Of a stretch of DNA of 48,362 bases, positions 26,128 to 34,497 are shown piece by piece. The notes below the pieces were generated by a model. That model ran no database searches. It worked only from the letters and a program-made list of their open reading frames with translations, and was not told where the DNA came from. Source of the DNA: an uncultured Mycoplasmatota bacterium (lineage in GTDB: Bacteria > Bacillota_I > Bacilli_A > RF39 > UBA660); NCBI GenBank assembly GCA_947643405.1, contig CANRVY010000009.1:1-48362 (forward strand), given 5' to 3'. The translations under genes were made by a program, and so were the position numbers. Within the stretch, counting starts at the first letter, position 1; every line of letters starts with the position of its first letter.

Positions 26128-28062
26128 ATGAATAAACCAGTATTATCGAGACCTTTTTTCTTCATTTTCAAGATGTTGAAACTAATTGTTTTGTCACCAG
26201 TATATCTGGTAAAATATTTTTCATTAGGCTTCTTTTTTACTATGTGGTTTTTTATTTCTAATGTAGTAAATGTAGTAGGCTTTATCGTTATGTATCCTTC
26301 TTATGTGGTTTATAAGGTTGTCAGGTTTACAGTAAACGTTTTAGGAAAATTAGTATTATTTCTATCTTATGGAGTGTATAGAATTGTAAAATTGATTTTC
26401 TTCCCAGTATTAATACTTGTAAAGCCAAAATCGAAGTCAGGAATGGCTACTGTAGCAGAACAAAAGTCAGAAAAAGCTATCAAAGTAGACGCTAAAAAAT
26501 TAAGGAAAGCAAAAGCATTAGAGGAAAAACAATTAAGGATTGAAAAAGAAAAAGAAGAAAAAGCGAGACTTGCTGAAGAGCGTAAGAAAAGAAAAAAACG
26601 TGAAAATGAATCTTATATTAATGAAAATGTAAAAAGGGAAAAGAAAACTTTTGGGGATAAATTAAATGATGCATTGCTTCATATGGGAAAAACTCCAAAG
26701 CGTATGATTGAAGGGATTCAAAAACGTTGGAATAATACGTCTTTTGTCAAAAATGCAAAAAATAAAAAAGATATTAATCGTCAAGCACTATTGATTAATT
26801 TTGAAGGTGATGACGCTAAAAAATCTGATAAAAAATTGATGTATGAATATGAAGGTAAAAATGCTGAAGGAAAGATTGTAAAAGGATATTTTGAAGCTTA
26901 TTCAAAAGTTGAAGTGCATTCTTTCTTATTGAGTGAAGGATTTGAAGTTTATAGTATTAAAACTAATAAATTAATTCAACTGTTACACAGCAATGCAACT
27001 GGAAACACTTCTAAAATGAAGGTTAAGGATATGATTTTCTTCTTAACACAGCTTTCTACATATATTAAAGCTGGAATTCCTTTAGTTGATTCATTAAAAA
27101 TATTAACAAAACAGTTTAAAAATAAAACATATCAGCGTATTTTTAGAGCTATGATCTATGACTTGACAATGGGTGAAAGCTTTAGTTCTGCCTTAGAAAA
27201 GCAAGGAAATGCTTTCCCTAGATTATTAATTAACATGGTTAAAGCTTCAGAAATGACTGGAGAACTTCCAGAAGCGTTAGATGATATGGCTGATTATTAT
27301 ACTGAAACAGAAAGAACAAAGAAACAAATGATTAGTGCTATGATGTATCCAAGTATTGTATTTGTAGTAGCAGTAGCAGTAGTAACATTTATCTTGTTAT
27401 ATGTTGTGCCAAAATTTGTAGAAATTTATAAAACAATGGATGAGGCTTCTATTCCTGCATTTACACGATTTGTACTTTCTGTCAGTGATTTCTTACAATC
27501 ATACTTTGTATGGATCTTGATAGGATTTATTGTTTTTATTCTAGTTGGCAGATATTTATATCACAATGTAAAAGTAATTCGTACAATGATTCAATGGTCT
27601 ATTATGCATATGCCAGTATTTGGAAATGTTATCATTTATAATGAAGTTACAATGTTTACAAAAACATTCAGTTCTTTGTTATCACATAATGTATTTATTA
27701 CAGACAGTATGGAAGTATTAAATAAAATTACAAATAATGAAATTTATAAAATGCTAATTCTAGATACAATTACAAATTTAGCAAAAGGTGAAAAAATCTC
27801 AGAAGCATTTAAAGATCATTGGGCTTTTCCACTTCCTGCTTATGAAATGATTGTAACAGGAGAAAAGACTGGGCAACTAGCTGAAATGATGGCAAAAGTA
27901 TCTAGTTATTATCAAGATTTACATGCCAATGCTGTTACAAGAATTAAATCTTTCTTGGAACCAGTATTAATTATTTCGCTTACTATGGTTGTAGGATTTA
28001 TCGTATTAGCAGTTGTTATTCCAATGTTTAATATGTATTCTTCAATTCAAGGAATCAGTTAG
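26128..28062 (+). CDS. pilC: Type IV pilus/competence platform protein (PilC/GspF family) with N-terminal extension
   Basis: Inner-membrane platform of type IV pili and pseudopili. The last ~400 of 644 residues are a normal PilC/GspF unit: a cytoplasmic start (YEYEGKNAEGKIVKGY, about 237), a first domain with QLSTYIKAGIPLVDSLK and GELPEALDDMADYY, membrane helices, a second domain repeat (NKITNNEIY...GEKTGQLAEMM) and a last helix. The first ~235 residues are extra: several hydrophobic segments (about 10-100) and a Lys/Glu-rich, probably coiled-coil stretch (about 110-200). ATG 26128 has GGAAGG about 12 bases upstream, a loose spacing. It is followed at 27 bases by the prepilin peptidase. Confidence 0.88.
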   Translation: MNKPVLSRPFFFIFKMLKLIVLSPVYLVKYFSLGFFFTMWFFISNVVNVVGFIVMYPSYVVYKVVRFTVNVLGKLVLFLSYGVYRIVKLIFFPVLILVKPKSKSGMATVAEQKSEKAIKVDAKKLRKAKALEEKQLRIEKEKEEKARLAEERKKRKKRENESYINENVKREKKTFGDKLNDALLHMGKTPKRMIEGIQKRWNNTSFVKNAKNKKDINRQALLINFEGDDAKKSDKKLMYEYEGKNAEGKIVKGYFEAYSKVEVHSFLLSEGFEVYSIKTNKLIQLLHSNATGNTSKMKVKDMIFFLTQLSTYIKAGIPLVDSLKILTKQFKNKTYQRIFRAMIYDLTMGESFSSALEKQGNAFPRLLINMVKASEMTGELPEALDDMADYYTETERTKKQMISAMMYPSIVFVVAVAVVTFILLYVVPKFVEIYKTMDEASIPAFTRFVLSVSDFLQSYFVWILIGFIVFILVGRYLYHNVKVIRTMIQWSIMHMPVFGNVIIYNEVTMFTKTFSSLLSHNVFITDSMEVLNKITNNEIYKMLILDTITNLAKGEKISEAFKDHWAFPLPAYEMIVTGEKTGQLAEMMAKVSSYYQDLHANAVTRIKSFLEPVLIISLTMVVGFIVLAVVIPMFNMYSSIQGIS

Positions 28063-28089
28063 CAAAAAAAGAGTAGAGGAGTAAGTACT

Positions 28090-28866
28090 ATGGAATTATA
28101 CTATGCAATTACATTCTTTATATTTGGAACGGTTTTTGGTTCCTTCTATAATGTTGTTGGGTATCGTTTACCAAAAGGAGAATCTATTTTATATCCTCCT
28201 TCCCATTGCCCGAATTGTAATCATAGATTAGGCCCATTGGAACTTATTCCTATCTTCTCTTTTTTTATACAAAGAGGAAAATGTGTAAGCTGTCATCAAA
28301 AGATTTCATGGTTTTATCCGATTTTTGAATTTAGTTGTGGCTTATTATTTGCGATTGCTTCTTTAATTTTTGGTCTATCATTAGAATTAGCGATTGCTCT
28401 TACTTTTATTTCAATGCTATGTATTATTGTATTGAGTGATTATGAATATATGATCATTCCAGACGAAGTTTTGATATTCTTCAGTATTGCTCTTACTATA
28501 GAACTATTTATAAAAAATGGGCTAGCTTCAACTGGGATGCATTTATTAGAAGGAATTTTAGCGTTTCTTACTATGTGGGGGATTAAAAAAATAGGAGATT
28601 TTATGTTTAAAAAAGAATCCATGGGTGGGGGCGACATTAAATTGATGTTTGTCTTTGGATTGGTTTTAGGATATCCACTTGCTATTATCTCCATCTTTGT
28701 TGGGTCAATTATTGGATTGCCTATTTCTTTAATTATTGTTGCTAAAAAAAGTAGTCATGAGATTCCATTTGGACCGTTTTTAAGCGCAGGTGCTTTAATT
28801 TTATTATTGACACAAATCGACTTTAATGCAATTTTAAAAACAATGGAAACACTAATGATAATATAG
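28090..28866 (+). CDS. pilD: Prepilin peptidase / N-methyltransferase (PilD/ComC)
   Basis: Bifunctional membrane aspartic protease that cuts and methylates prepilins. 258 residues; an N-terminal loop with two CxxC pairs (CPNC and CVSC) for the methyltransferase half, SDYEYMIIPDE with one catalytic Asp and GGGDIKLM (the GxGD motif) with the other, and about eight membrane segments. AGAGTAGAGGAG precedes the ATG. Its likely substrates here are the prepilins at 17958, 30619 and 31128. Confidence 0.95.
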   Translation: MELYYAITFFIFGTVFGSFYNVVGYRLPKGESILYPPSHCPNCNHRLGPLELIPIFSFFIQRGKCVSCHQKISWFYPIFEFSCGLLFAIASLIFGLSLELAIALTFISMLCIIVLSDYEYMIIPDEVLIFFSIALTIELFIKNGLASTGMHLLEGILAFLTMWGIKKIGDFMFKKESMGGGDIKLMFVFGLVLGYPLAIISIFVGSIIGLPISLIIVAKKSSHEIPFGPFLSAGALILLLTQIDFNAILKTMETLMII

Positions 28867-28888
28867 AACTGGAAAGTTCTTTTTTTTA
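28866..28888 (+). terminator. Terminator after the prepilin peptidase gene
   Basis: gaact-ggaa-agttc followed by nine T, starting at the stop codon of the peptidase gene. Confidence 0.7.
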
Positions 28889-28940
28889 TTTTCTCTATTT
28901 TAGATGTATGAATAAATTTTTTAGATAAGAAAAAATTCAT

Positions 28941-28965
28941 AAAAAAAGAAGCAATAATTGCTTCT
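28941..28965 (-). terminator. Terminator of the pilus ATPase gene
   Basis: On the minus strand agaagcaa-tta-ttgcttct followed by seven T; overlaps the stop codon of the ATPase gene. Confidence 0.75.
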
Positions 28966-30520
28966 ATAATGAATCTAAATCAACATCAGCAGCTTGCATC
29001 ATAATTTCATCAATACTACGTGCTGCATTAGTAGGTGCAGATGCTCGTTCTCTTACCATGGAACTTCTGCTTGGAGTAGAGCTCTCAGAGGTTCTTGTAG
29101 GCATTTCTCTTGCTGTTTGTTGAGTATTTATTGGTCTTGGTTGTGTAGGTCTAGCCTGCTGTTGTATTGTTTCAGAGCTTCTTACATGGCTTTCTGAGAC
29201 TGGTCTTTGAACAGCATTTGTAGGCCTATGAGTTATTGGGCGTACAGGAAATTTTCCTGAATTGTCTGTAGAACGGTGAGTCGAATCAGTGTAGTCAAGT
29301 GCAGTTTTTAAATCGAATGAACCAGCTAAATTATCATCATCATCTAATTCAATTAATTTTAGAATTTCTTCAAAAGTTGTTAAACCTTTTTCAACCTTTT
29401 CTAGTCCATCTTGGAGTAATGTGATTACATCAGTGTTATATACTAAACGGCGTAAGTCTTCTTTTCTCATATCTTGACTAATAGCATCTTTTATTTCTTG
29501 GTTAATCAATAATACTTCGTGAATTGCAATTCTTCCTTTGTATCCATTTCCACATTCAGGACAACCTTCTACAGAATAAACTTCATTTACTTCATGTCCT
29601 AAAACTTTTCTAAATAAATCTTTTTCATATTGATTAGTAGGTCTTTTAGAACGACATTTTGGACATAATCTACGTGCTAATTTCTGAGAAATAATTCCTT
29701 CCAATGCACTTGATAACAAGTAACGTTCAACATCCATATCAAGTAAACGCTCAATTGTATTTAAGGAGTTATTGGTGTGGATTGTTGATAATACAATGTG
29801 TCCTGTAATAGAAGCACGAACTGCTATTTTTGCTGTCTCAGTATCACGAATTTCTCCAATCATAATAACATTAGGGTCTTGACGTAAAATAGAACGTAAA
29901 GCAGTCGCAAAGTCTAGTCCAATTTCAGAGTTTGTTTGAACTTGATTGATACCTTCGATATCCATTTCTATTGGGTCTTCAACAGTAACAATATTTGTGT
30001 CTTCATTATTTAGTTTTTGAAGAATTGAGTACACAGTAGTTGATTTACCACTACCAGTAGCTCCAGTTACTAGGATAATTCCATTAGGAACGCTAATCAT
30101 TTTTAAAACCTTTTTATAATTTTCTTCACTAAATCCCAAATTTTCTATTCCACTTAAACTCATAGAGTAGTCTAGAATACGGATAACGATTTTTTCTCCT
30201 TCACTTGTCGGCAAACAAGATACACGGAGGTCTAAGTTAACACTTTGTAAAGTGGCTTTAATTGCTCCATCTTGTGGAAGTCTAGATTCTGTGATATTCA
30301 TCCCAGAAATAATTTTGATACGTGTGACTAAGTTTTTTTTGATCGTATTAGGAACTTCAGCATAGTCAATTAACGCACCATCAATACGAATTCTGATTTT
30401 CATGAATTCTGCGTGAGGGTCAAAGTGAATATCGCTGGCTCCTCTTTTAGCAGCATCAACCATAATCTCATTTACTACCTCAACGACAGGCATTTTTTCA
30501 AAATCAAATTTTTTTAACAT
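28964..30520 (-). CDS. pilB: Type IV pilus assembly ATPase (PilB/GspE/ComGA family)
   Basis: Hexameric ATPase that powers pilin polymerisation. 518 residues: it lacks the usual MshEN/N1 domain and begins with the N2 domain (ASDIHFDPH, about 28-36). Then come Walker A GATGSGKST (153-161), an Asp box, Walker B (IMIGEIRD, about 219-226), a His box (HIVLSTIHTNNS) and a tetracysteine zinc motif (CPKC 286-289, CPEC about 321-324). After about residue 405 there is a low-complexity tail rich in Ser, Thr, Pro, Gln and Arg with no recognised domain. GGGG about 12 bases upstream of the ATG is the only ribosome site. It is encoded on the opposite strand from the other pilus genes, sharing a divergent promoter region with the prepilins. 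Confidence 0.93.
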   Translation of the reverse strand: MLKKFDFEKMPVVEVVNEIMVDAAKRGASDIHFDPHAEFMKIRIRIDGALIDYAEVPNTIKKNLVTRIKIISGMNITESRLPQDGAIKATLQSVNLDLRVSCLPTSEGEKIVIRILDYSMSLSGIENLGFSEENYKKVLKMISVPNGIILVTGATGSGKSTTVYSILQKLNNEDTNIVTVEDPIEMDIEGINQVQTNSEIGLDFATALRSILRQDPNVIMIGEIRDTETAKIAVRASITGHIVLSTIHTNNSLNTIERLLDMDVERYLLSSALEGIISQKLARRLCPKCRSKRPTNQYEKDLFRKVLGHEVNEVYSVEGCPECGNGYKGRIAIHEVLLINQEIKDAISQDMRKEDLRRLVYNTDVITLLQDGLEKVEKGLTTFEEILKLIELDDDDNLAGSFDLKTALDYTDSTHRSTDNSGKFPVRPITHRPTNAVQRPVSESHVRSSETIQQQARPTQPRPINTQQTAREMPTRTSESSTPSRSSMVRERASAPTNAARSIDEIMMQAADVDLDSL

Positions 30521-30571
30521 TTAAAAATTCATCCCCTTTTATTCTTTTGGACTAGCTTTTATCCTGAAACT

Positions 30572-30600
30572 ATTATATAATACTATTAGAATAAATTCAA
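30572..30600 (-). promoter_or_regulatory. Promoter of the pilus ATPase gene (divergent region)
   Basis: Minus-strand TTGAAT (complement of 30595-30600), 17-base spacer, TATAAT (complement of 30572-30577). A plus-strand TATAAT overlaps at 30576-30581 and may serve the prepilin genes, though no good plus-strand -35 is seen. The two -10 elements overlapping means the divergent promoters probably compete. Confidence 0.6.
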
Positions 30601-30618
30601 GTACCGTGGGAGGAGTTT

Positions 30619-31116
30619 ATGAAAAAAATAAATAATAAGGGGTTTATGTTGACAGAAACTTTGGTCGTTGCAGCTTTTGTAATTGCAACATTGGTATTTT
30701 TATATACACAATTTAGAACAGTAAATAGAAGTTATAGTACAAGTTTTAAATATAATAATGCAGAAGAGTTATATGCACTCGCTAATATGAGTGATTATTT
30801 AAAACTAAATGGAATTAGTATGGTTGGTTCAATTGCTACTTCAAGTTCTGAACGTTATTTAGACATTACTAATTGTAGCGATAGTTTTTTATCAGAAGCA
30901 AATTATTGTAATGCTCTTGTAAATACATTGGGAATTAAACAAGTGATCATAGCAGAAGAAAATTTAGATGCTTTAAAATCTGCTATGAAATCGAATGAAC
31001 GTTTATCAGAAGATATGAAAGATTTTATTTCTGTTATCAAATATGATAAAACAGGGACGAATTATCGAATTATTGCAGAATTTGCAAATGGGACATTTGC
31101 GACAATTACAATATAA
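30619..31116 (+). CDS. Prepilin-like protein 1
   Basis: A 165-residue prepilin: leader MKKINNKG, then FMLTETLVVAAFVIATLVFLY, i.e. the class III cleavage/methylation motif with Glu at mature position 5. The globular part has two cysteines (NCSDSF and YCNAL). GGGAGGAG precedes the ATG. The N-terminus fits a minor pseudopilin (ComGD/ComGG-like role), but specific orthology is not visible. Next gene follows after 11 bases. Confidence 0.85.
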   Translation: MKKINNKGFMLTETLVVAAFVIATLVFLYTQFRTVNRSYSTSFKYNNAEELYALANMSDYLKLNGISMVGSIATSSSERYLDITNCSDSFLSEANYCNALVNTLGIKQVIIAEENLDALKSAMKSNERLSEDMKDFISVIKYDKTGTNYRIIAEFANGTFATITI

Positions 31117-31127
31117 GGAGGAGTAAC

Positions 31128-31634
31128 ATGAAGAATCAAAAAGGGTTTACATTAGTAGAATTAATTGCATCTTTTACATTAGCACTTGTCATCATGTTTT
31201 TCTTGTTTCAAATAGTTATTACTGTAAAAGAACTTTATGTATCTTCTGGACTAAAAACCGAGATGCTTATTAGACAAGCTAACTTAGAACGCCAAATTGG
31301 GTTAGATTTAAAAGAAAAAGTGCTAACAAAAGTAGCAACCTGTGGAACAGATTGCTATAGATTGACTTTTGGTGATAATTCAACGAAAGATTTAAAAGTA
31401 GATAGAAACAAAAACATTGTTTCCTATGGCGCTTATCAAATTTCTATTCAAGATGGAAGTAAAATTGGTAATTTCACAATTACTAAGAATACGGTTTCTG
31501 GAGTTTCTAGTGGAAAAGATAATACCATTCTATTAATTGATATTCCAATTACCAATAAAGTTGTGACTGGAAGAAATTTTGGCGTTCATATGGTCTACCA
31601 ATATGATAGTAGAATGATTAATATTGGTTTATAA
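31128..31634 (+). CDS. Prepilin-like protein 2
   Basis: A 168-residue prepilin: leader MKNQKG, FTLVELIASFTLALVIMFFLF with Glu at mature position 5. A CGTDC pair could form a short disulfide loop. AAGGAGGAGTAAC precedes the ATG. The gene overlaps the convergent ylbJ end by six bases, so no terminator lies between them. A minor pilin role (ComGF-like) is inferred. Confidence 0.85.
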   Translation: MKNQKGFTLVELIASFTLALVIMFFLFQIVITVKELYVSSGLKTEMLIRQANLERQIGLDLKEKVLTKVATCGTDCYRLTFGDNSTKDLKVDRNKNIVSYGAYQISIQDGSKIGNFTITKNTVSGVSSGKDNTILLIDIPITNKVVTGRNFGVHMVYQYDSRMINIGL

Positions 31635-32609
31635 TAGAAGAACCCAAAAATCAAATAAGAAAAACACCAAAAAAGAGGCGAGTAAGGCATGAATGACTCT
31701 TGCTACTAAAAATGGAAAATATTTAATTTTAGTAGTGCTGATGATACTGATTACTTGCATATGGACAGAAAGTCCACCAAAGGAAAGTATCATAGCAGTT
31801 AGGATACTTTTTAATTTTAACGGGATATGTAACAGGCTAACATACTTTAATCCTTGTGTCATTTCTACAAAACCGTTTAAAATGCTTTGATTATAATTAT
31901 TAAGTTGAATATTCTGATCAATAATTGTTGTGATAACTAAGAAAGTTGTTACTGTCCCTAAAATTAGTAATAGAGTTGAAATACTATTTTGTAGGGCTTT
32001 TGTTAGGATTTGACCAAAATTAGAAGGATTACTGATTCGTTTTTGATGCATAGAGGAAATTGCTTTTTTGAAAGATATGGAGCAACTTTTTTCTTTTGTT
32101 GGATAGAAATTTCGAAAAAGAATTCCAATGATAATATTCCCTATATAGTGGCAAAGGAGAATGAGTAATCCTACTTCTTTATTATTTAAGAACAAAATAG
32201 AAACCGTTCCTAATATAAATAATGGATTAGAAAAACAAGTGAACATTAGAATTTTAGTTCCCTCTTGTTCGTCAATTATTCCTTGCTCTAATAACTCTTT
32301 CGTATATTTGGCATTGGATGGAAATCCTGATATAATACTCATAACAAATATAAAAGCACATGAACTATTTGTTTTAAATAAACGCACCATGATAGGTTTT
32401 AATAATTCGCCACAAAGCTCAATAAAGCCATAATTCATTAAAATTTCAGATAGTACAAAAAAAGGAAAAAGAGAGGGAAAAATATTGTTTTTCCATATAC
32501 TAAATGAAAATGTTACTGATTCTAAAATAGCCGCTCGTTCTGTTAATATTTGAATGCCAATAAAAATGAATAAACTCATTATAATAATACTAGACCATAT
32601 TTTTTTCAT
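31629..32609 (-). CDS. ylbJ: YlbJ-like sporulation integral membrane protein
   Basis: A polytopic protein of 326 residues with a nucleoside-recognition (Gate) architecture. Diagnostic stretches are SLFPFFVLSEILMNYGF and SIISGFPSNAKYTKELL, which match YlbJ-type proteins needed for spore cortex formation in Bacillus. It is shorter than the usual ~400 residues. AAGGAGAAAGTT precedes ATG 32609. It is divergent from ylbL, its usual neighbour in Bacillus. The transported substrate is unknown. Confidence 0.8.
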   Translation of the reverse strand: MKKIWSSIIIMSLFIFIGIQILTERAAILESVTFSFSIWKNNIFPSLFPFFVLSEILMNYGFIELCGELLKPIMVRLFKTNSSCAFIFVMSIISGFPSNAKYTKELLEQGIIDEQEGTKILMFTCFSNPLFILGTVSILFLNNKEVGLLILLCHYIGNIIIGILFRNFYPTKEKSCSISFKKAISSMHQKRISNPSNFGQILTKALQNSISTLLLILGTVTTFLVITTIIDQNIQLNNYNQSILNGFVEMTQGLKYVSLLHIPLKLKSILTAMILSFGGLSVHMQVISIISTTKIKYFPFLVARVIHALLASFLVFFLFDFWVLLL

Positions 32610-32653
32610 AACTTTCTCCTTTTGATGATATAATTTTAAAAGAGGTGAAGCAA

Positions 32654-33664
32654 ATGTTTACTAAAGTGTATGACAAAGTAAGAGAATTTTTGAATAATGA
32701 ATGGAAATTTTTTCTTTTAGTTGTTGTAATTAGTTTTATCACAATGTTTGAGTTTCCATATTATATTGATACACCAGGAGGATTATTGGATGTATCTGAG
32801 CGAATTGAAATCAAAGATGGCTATAAAAGTGAAGGAAGTTTTAATTTAGCATATGTTTCTGAAATAAAAGCAACCATTCCAACTCTACTTATAGCTTGGC
32901 TTCGCCCTGATTGGGATATTTTTAAAGAAGAAGATATGTTACTTGATAATGAAACGGCGAAAGATTTGATGTTAAGAGACCAGTTGTTATTACAAGAAGC
33001 GATTGGAAATGCGATTATTGTAGGATTTACCAAAGCTCATAAAGATGTTGAAATTAAAAGTGAAAAAGTATATGTTGGATATGTTTTAGAAGACGCAGAT
33101 ACAACTTTAAAAGTAGGAGATCAAATTTTAGAAGTAAATGGAATAAAAGTAGAAAATAAAGAACAATTATCGAAATTAACTCAAACGTTTAAAAAGGGAG
33201 AAAAAATTGAGTTAAGAGTTTTGTATGAAGGAAAAGAGAAGATGAGGAGCGCTACTTTAAAAGAAGTAGAAGGTAGGATATTGGTAGGTATTATTTTAAC
33301 TCAAATTAGTGAAGTAGAAACGAATCCAGAAATTGACTTTCATTTTAAAAAAAGTGAATCAGGTCCATCAGGAGGGTTAATGACAGCACTTTCTATTTAT
33401 AATATGCTAACAGAAGAAGATTTAACAAAAGGAAAACGTATTGTTGGAACAGGAACTATTGAATTAGATGGAACTGTTGGCAGTATTGGTGGAGTAAAAT
33501 ATAAATTAAAAGGAGCCGTTAAGAAAAAAGCGGAAATATTTTTTGTTCCAGCTGGTGAAAATTATGAAGAAGCAATGAAGTTAAAAGAAAAAAATAATTA
33601 TAAAATAGAAGTTATATCAGTGGCTCATATTGATGATGCAATTCACTATTTAAAGAATTTGTAG
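32654..33664 (+). CDS. ylbL: Membrane-anchored PDZ-Lon serine protease (YlbL/SepM-like)
   Basis: A 336-residue protein: one N-terminal membrane helix (about 17-35), a PDZ domain (about 130-210, with GDQILEVNGIKV) and a C-terminal Lon-type S16 peptidase domain with SGPSGGLMTAL (nucleophile Ser) and IGGVKYKLKGA (catalytic Lys). YlbL-type proteases process exported peptides (SepM matures a competence pheromone in Streptococcus). Start chosen at ATG 32654 after AGAGGTGAAG; the upstream GTG overlaps that site. An extended -10 (TGATATAAT, 32626-32634) lies in the short gap to ylbJ. Confidence 0.9.
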   Translation: MFTKVYDKVREFLNNEWKFFLLVVVISFITMFEFPYYIDTPGGLLDVSERIEIKDGYKSEGSFNLAYVSEIKATIPTLLIAWLRPDWDIFKEEDMLLDNETAKDLMLRDQLLLQEAIGNAIIVGFTKAHKDVEIKSEKVYVGYVLEDADTTLKVGDQILEVNGIKVENKEQLSKLTQTFKKGEKIELRVLYEGKEKMRSATLKEVEGRILVGIILTQISEVETNPEIDFHFKKSESGPSGGLMTALSIYNMLTEEDLTKGKRIVGTGTIELDGTVGSIGGVKYKLKGAVKKKAEIFFVPAGENYEEAMKLKEKNNYKIEVISVAHIDDAIHYLKNL

Positions 33665-33688
33665 AGAACAGTATTGTTCTCTTTTTTT
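33663..33688 (+). terminator. Terminator after ylbL
   Basis: agagaaca-gtat-tgttctct followed by T-run; begins at the ylbL stop codon. Confidence 0.8.
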
Positions 33689-33847
33689 AATAAAAAGACT
33701 TTTTATTAAATTTTAGACTAATTTTAGTATTTTTAATGTTTAGTACTATGTTTGATGATGCAATTAAAATGTGGAGAATAGATGTTGTAGTATTCCTATT
33801 ATAGGTCTAGTCTGTTGAAGCAAGTAAAAAGAAAGGAGGAGTAAGAT

Positions 33848-34378
33848 ATGAAAAGAAAGTTGAAAGGTAGTGCATTTGGAATAGTGATGTCATTTATGCT
33901 AATGGTAACATTATTCTCAGTTGGAACTGGAAATGTATCAGCAGCTACTGAATTAGCGTCATTTAACTTTAGATTAAAAGCAGATGCTTGGGGCGGGGCA
34001 AATGTAGATGCAGAGTGGAATCCTGCTGGAGTAGGACGCCAAGCTGATTACATTATAGTTACTTTAAATACTGATGGTGGAGATAATTTTGATCTTAGAC
34101 TTGTTGCAACAACTGATTCTGTGTCAAAAAGAGTTATCGTGAAAAGTTTAACAGGACTAAAAGCAAAGGGCAAATCTTATACTTATTATTACATTCCTCA
34201 AAATGGAAAATGTCCAACTACTGCTGATAAATGTGTCCGAGTTCCAATAATTCCTTTTGCTAGTGATGAAGACCACGCTGCATTAGCAGCTTCTCTATTT
34301 GGAATTGAAATTTATAATGGTTCTTTGTTTGGTGGAACGCTCACGGTTACTGGTACCTTTACTTACATGAATTATTAG
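33848..34378 (+). CDS. Secreted protein of unknown function
   Basis: A 176-residue protein with a clear signal peptide (basic MKRKLK, hydrophobic core to about residue 27, likely cut after VSA-A). The mature part is predicted beta-rich by eye with alternating polar/hydrophobic strands; it contains two cysteines (CPTTADKC) eight residues apart and a Gly/Thr-rich C-terminus (GGTLTVTGTFTYMNY). AAAGGAGGAG precedes ATG 33848. No family recognised. It stands alone between two terminators, so it is a single-gene transcript. Confidence 0.75.
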   Translation: MKRKLKGSAFGIVMSFMLMVTLFSVGTGNVSAATELASFNFRLKADAWGGANVDAEWNPAGVGRQADYIIVTLNTDGGDNFDLRLVATTDSVSKRVIVKSLTGLKAKGKSYTYYYIPQNGKCPTTADKCVRVPIIPFASDEDHAALAASLFGIEIYNGSLFGGTLTVTGTFTYMNY

Positions 34379-34394
34379 TTAAATAAGTGCATAG

Positions 34395-34432
34395 AGCTAT
34401 TAAACAAAAAGTAAAGTTTAATAGCTTTTTTA
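34395..34432 (+). terminator. Terminator after the secreted protein gene
   Basis: agctattaaac (34395-34405) pairs with gtttaatagct (34416-34426) around a 10-base loop, then a T-run. Confidence 0.8.
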
Positions 34433-34497
34433 TATATAAGTACAGTTTATTTAAAAATATGTTATACTAATATTAGCAGAGTAAAGGAGTAAAATTT

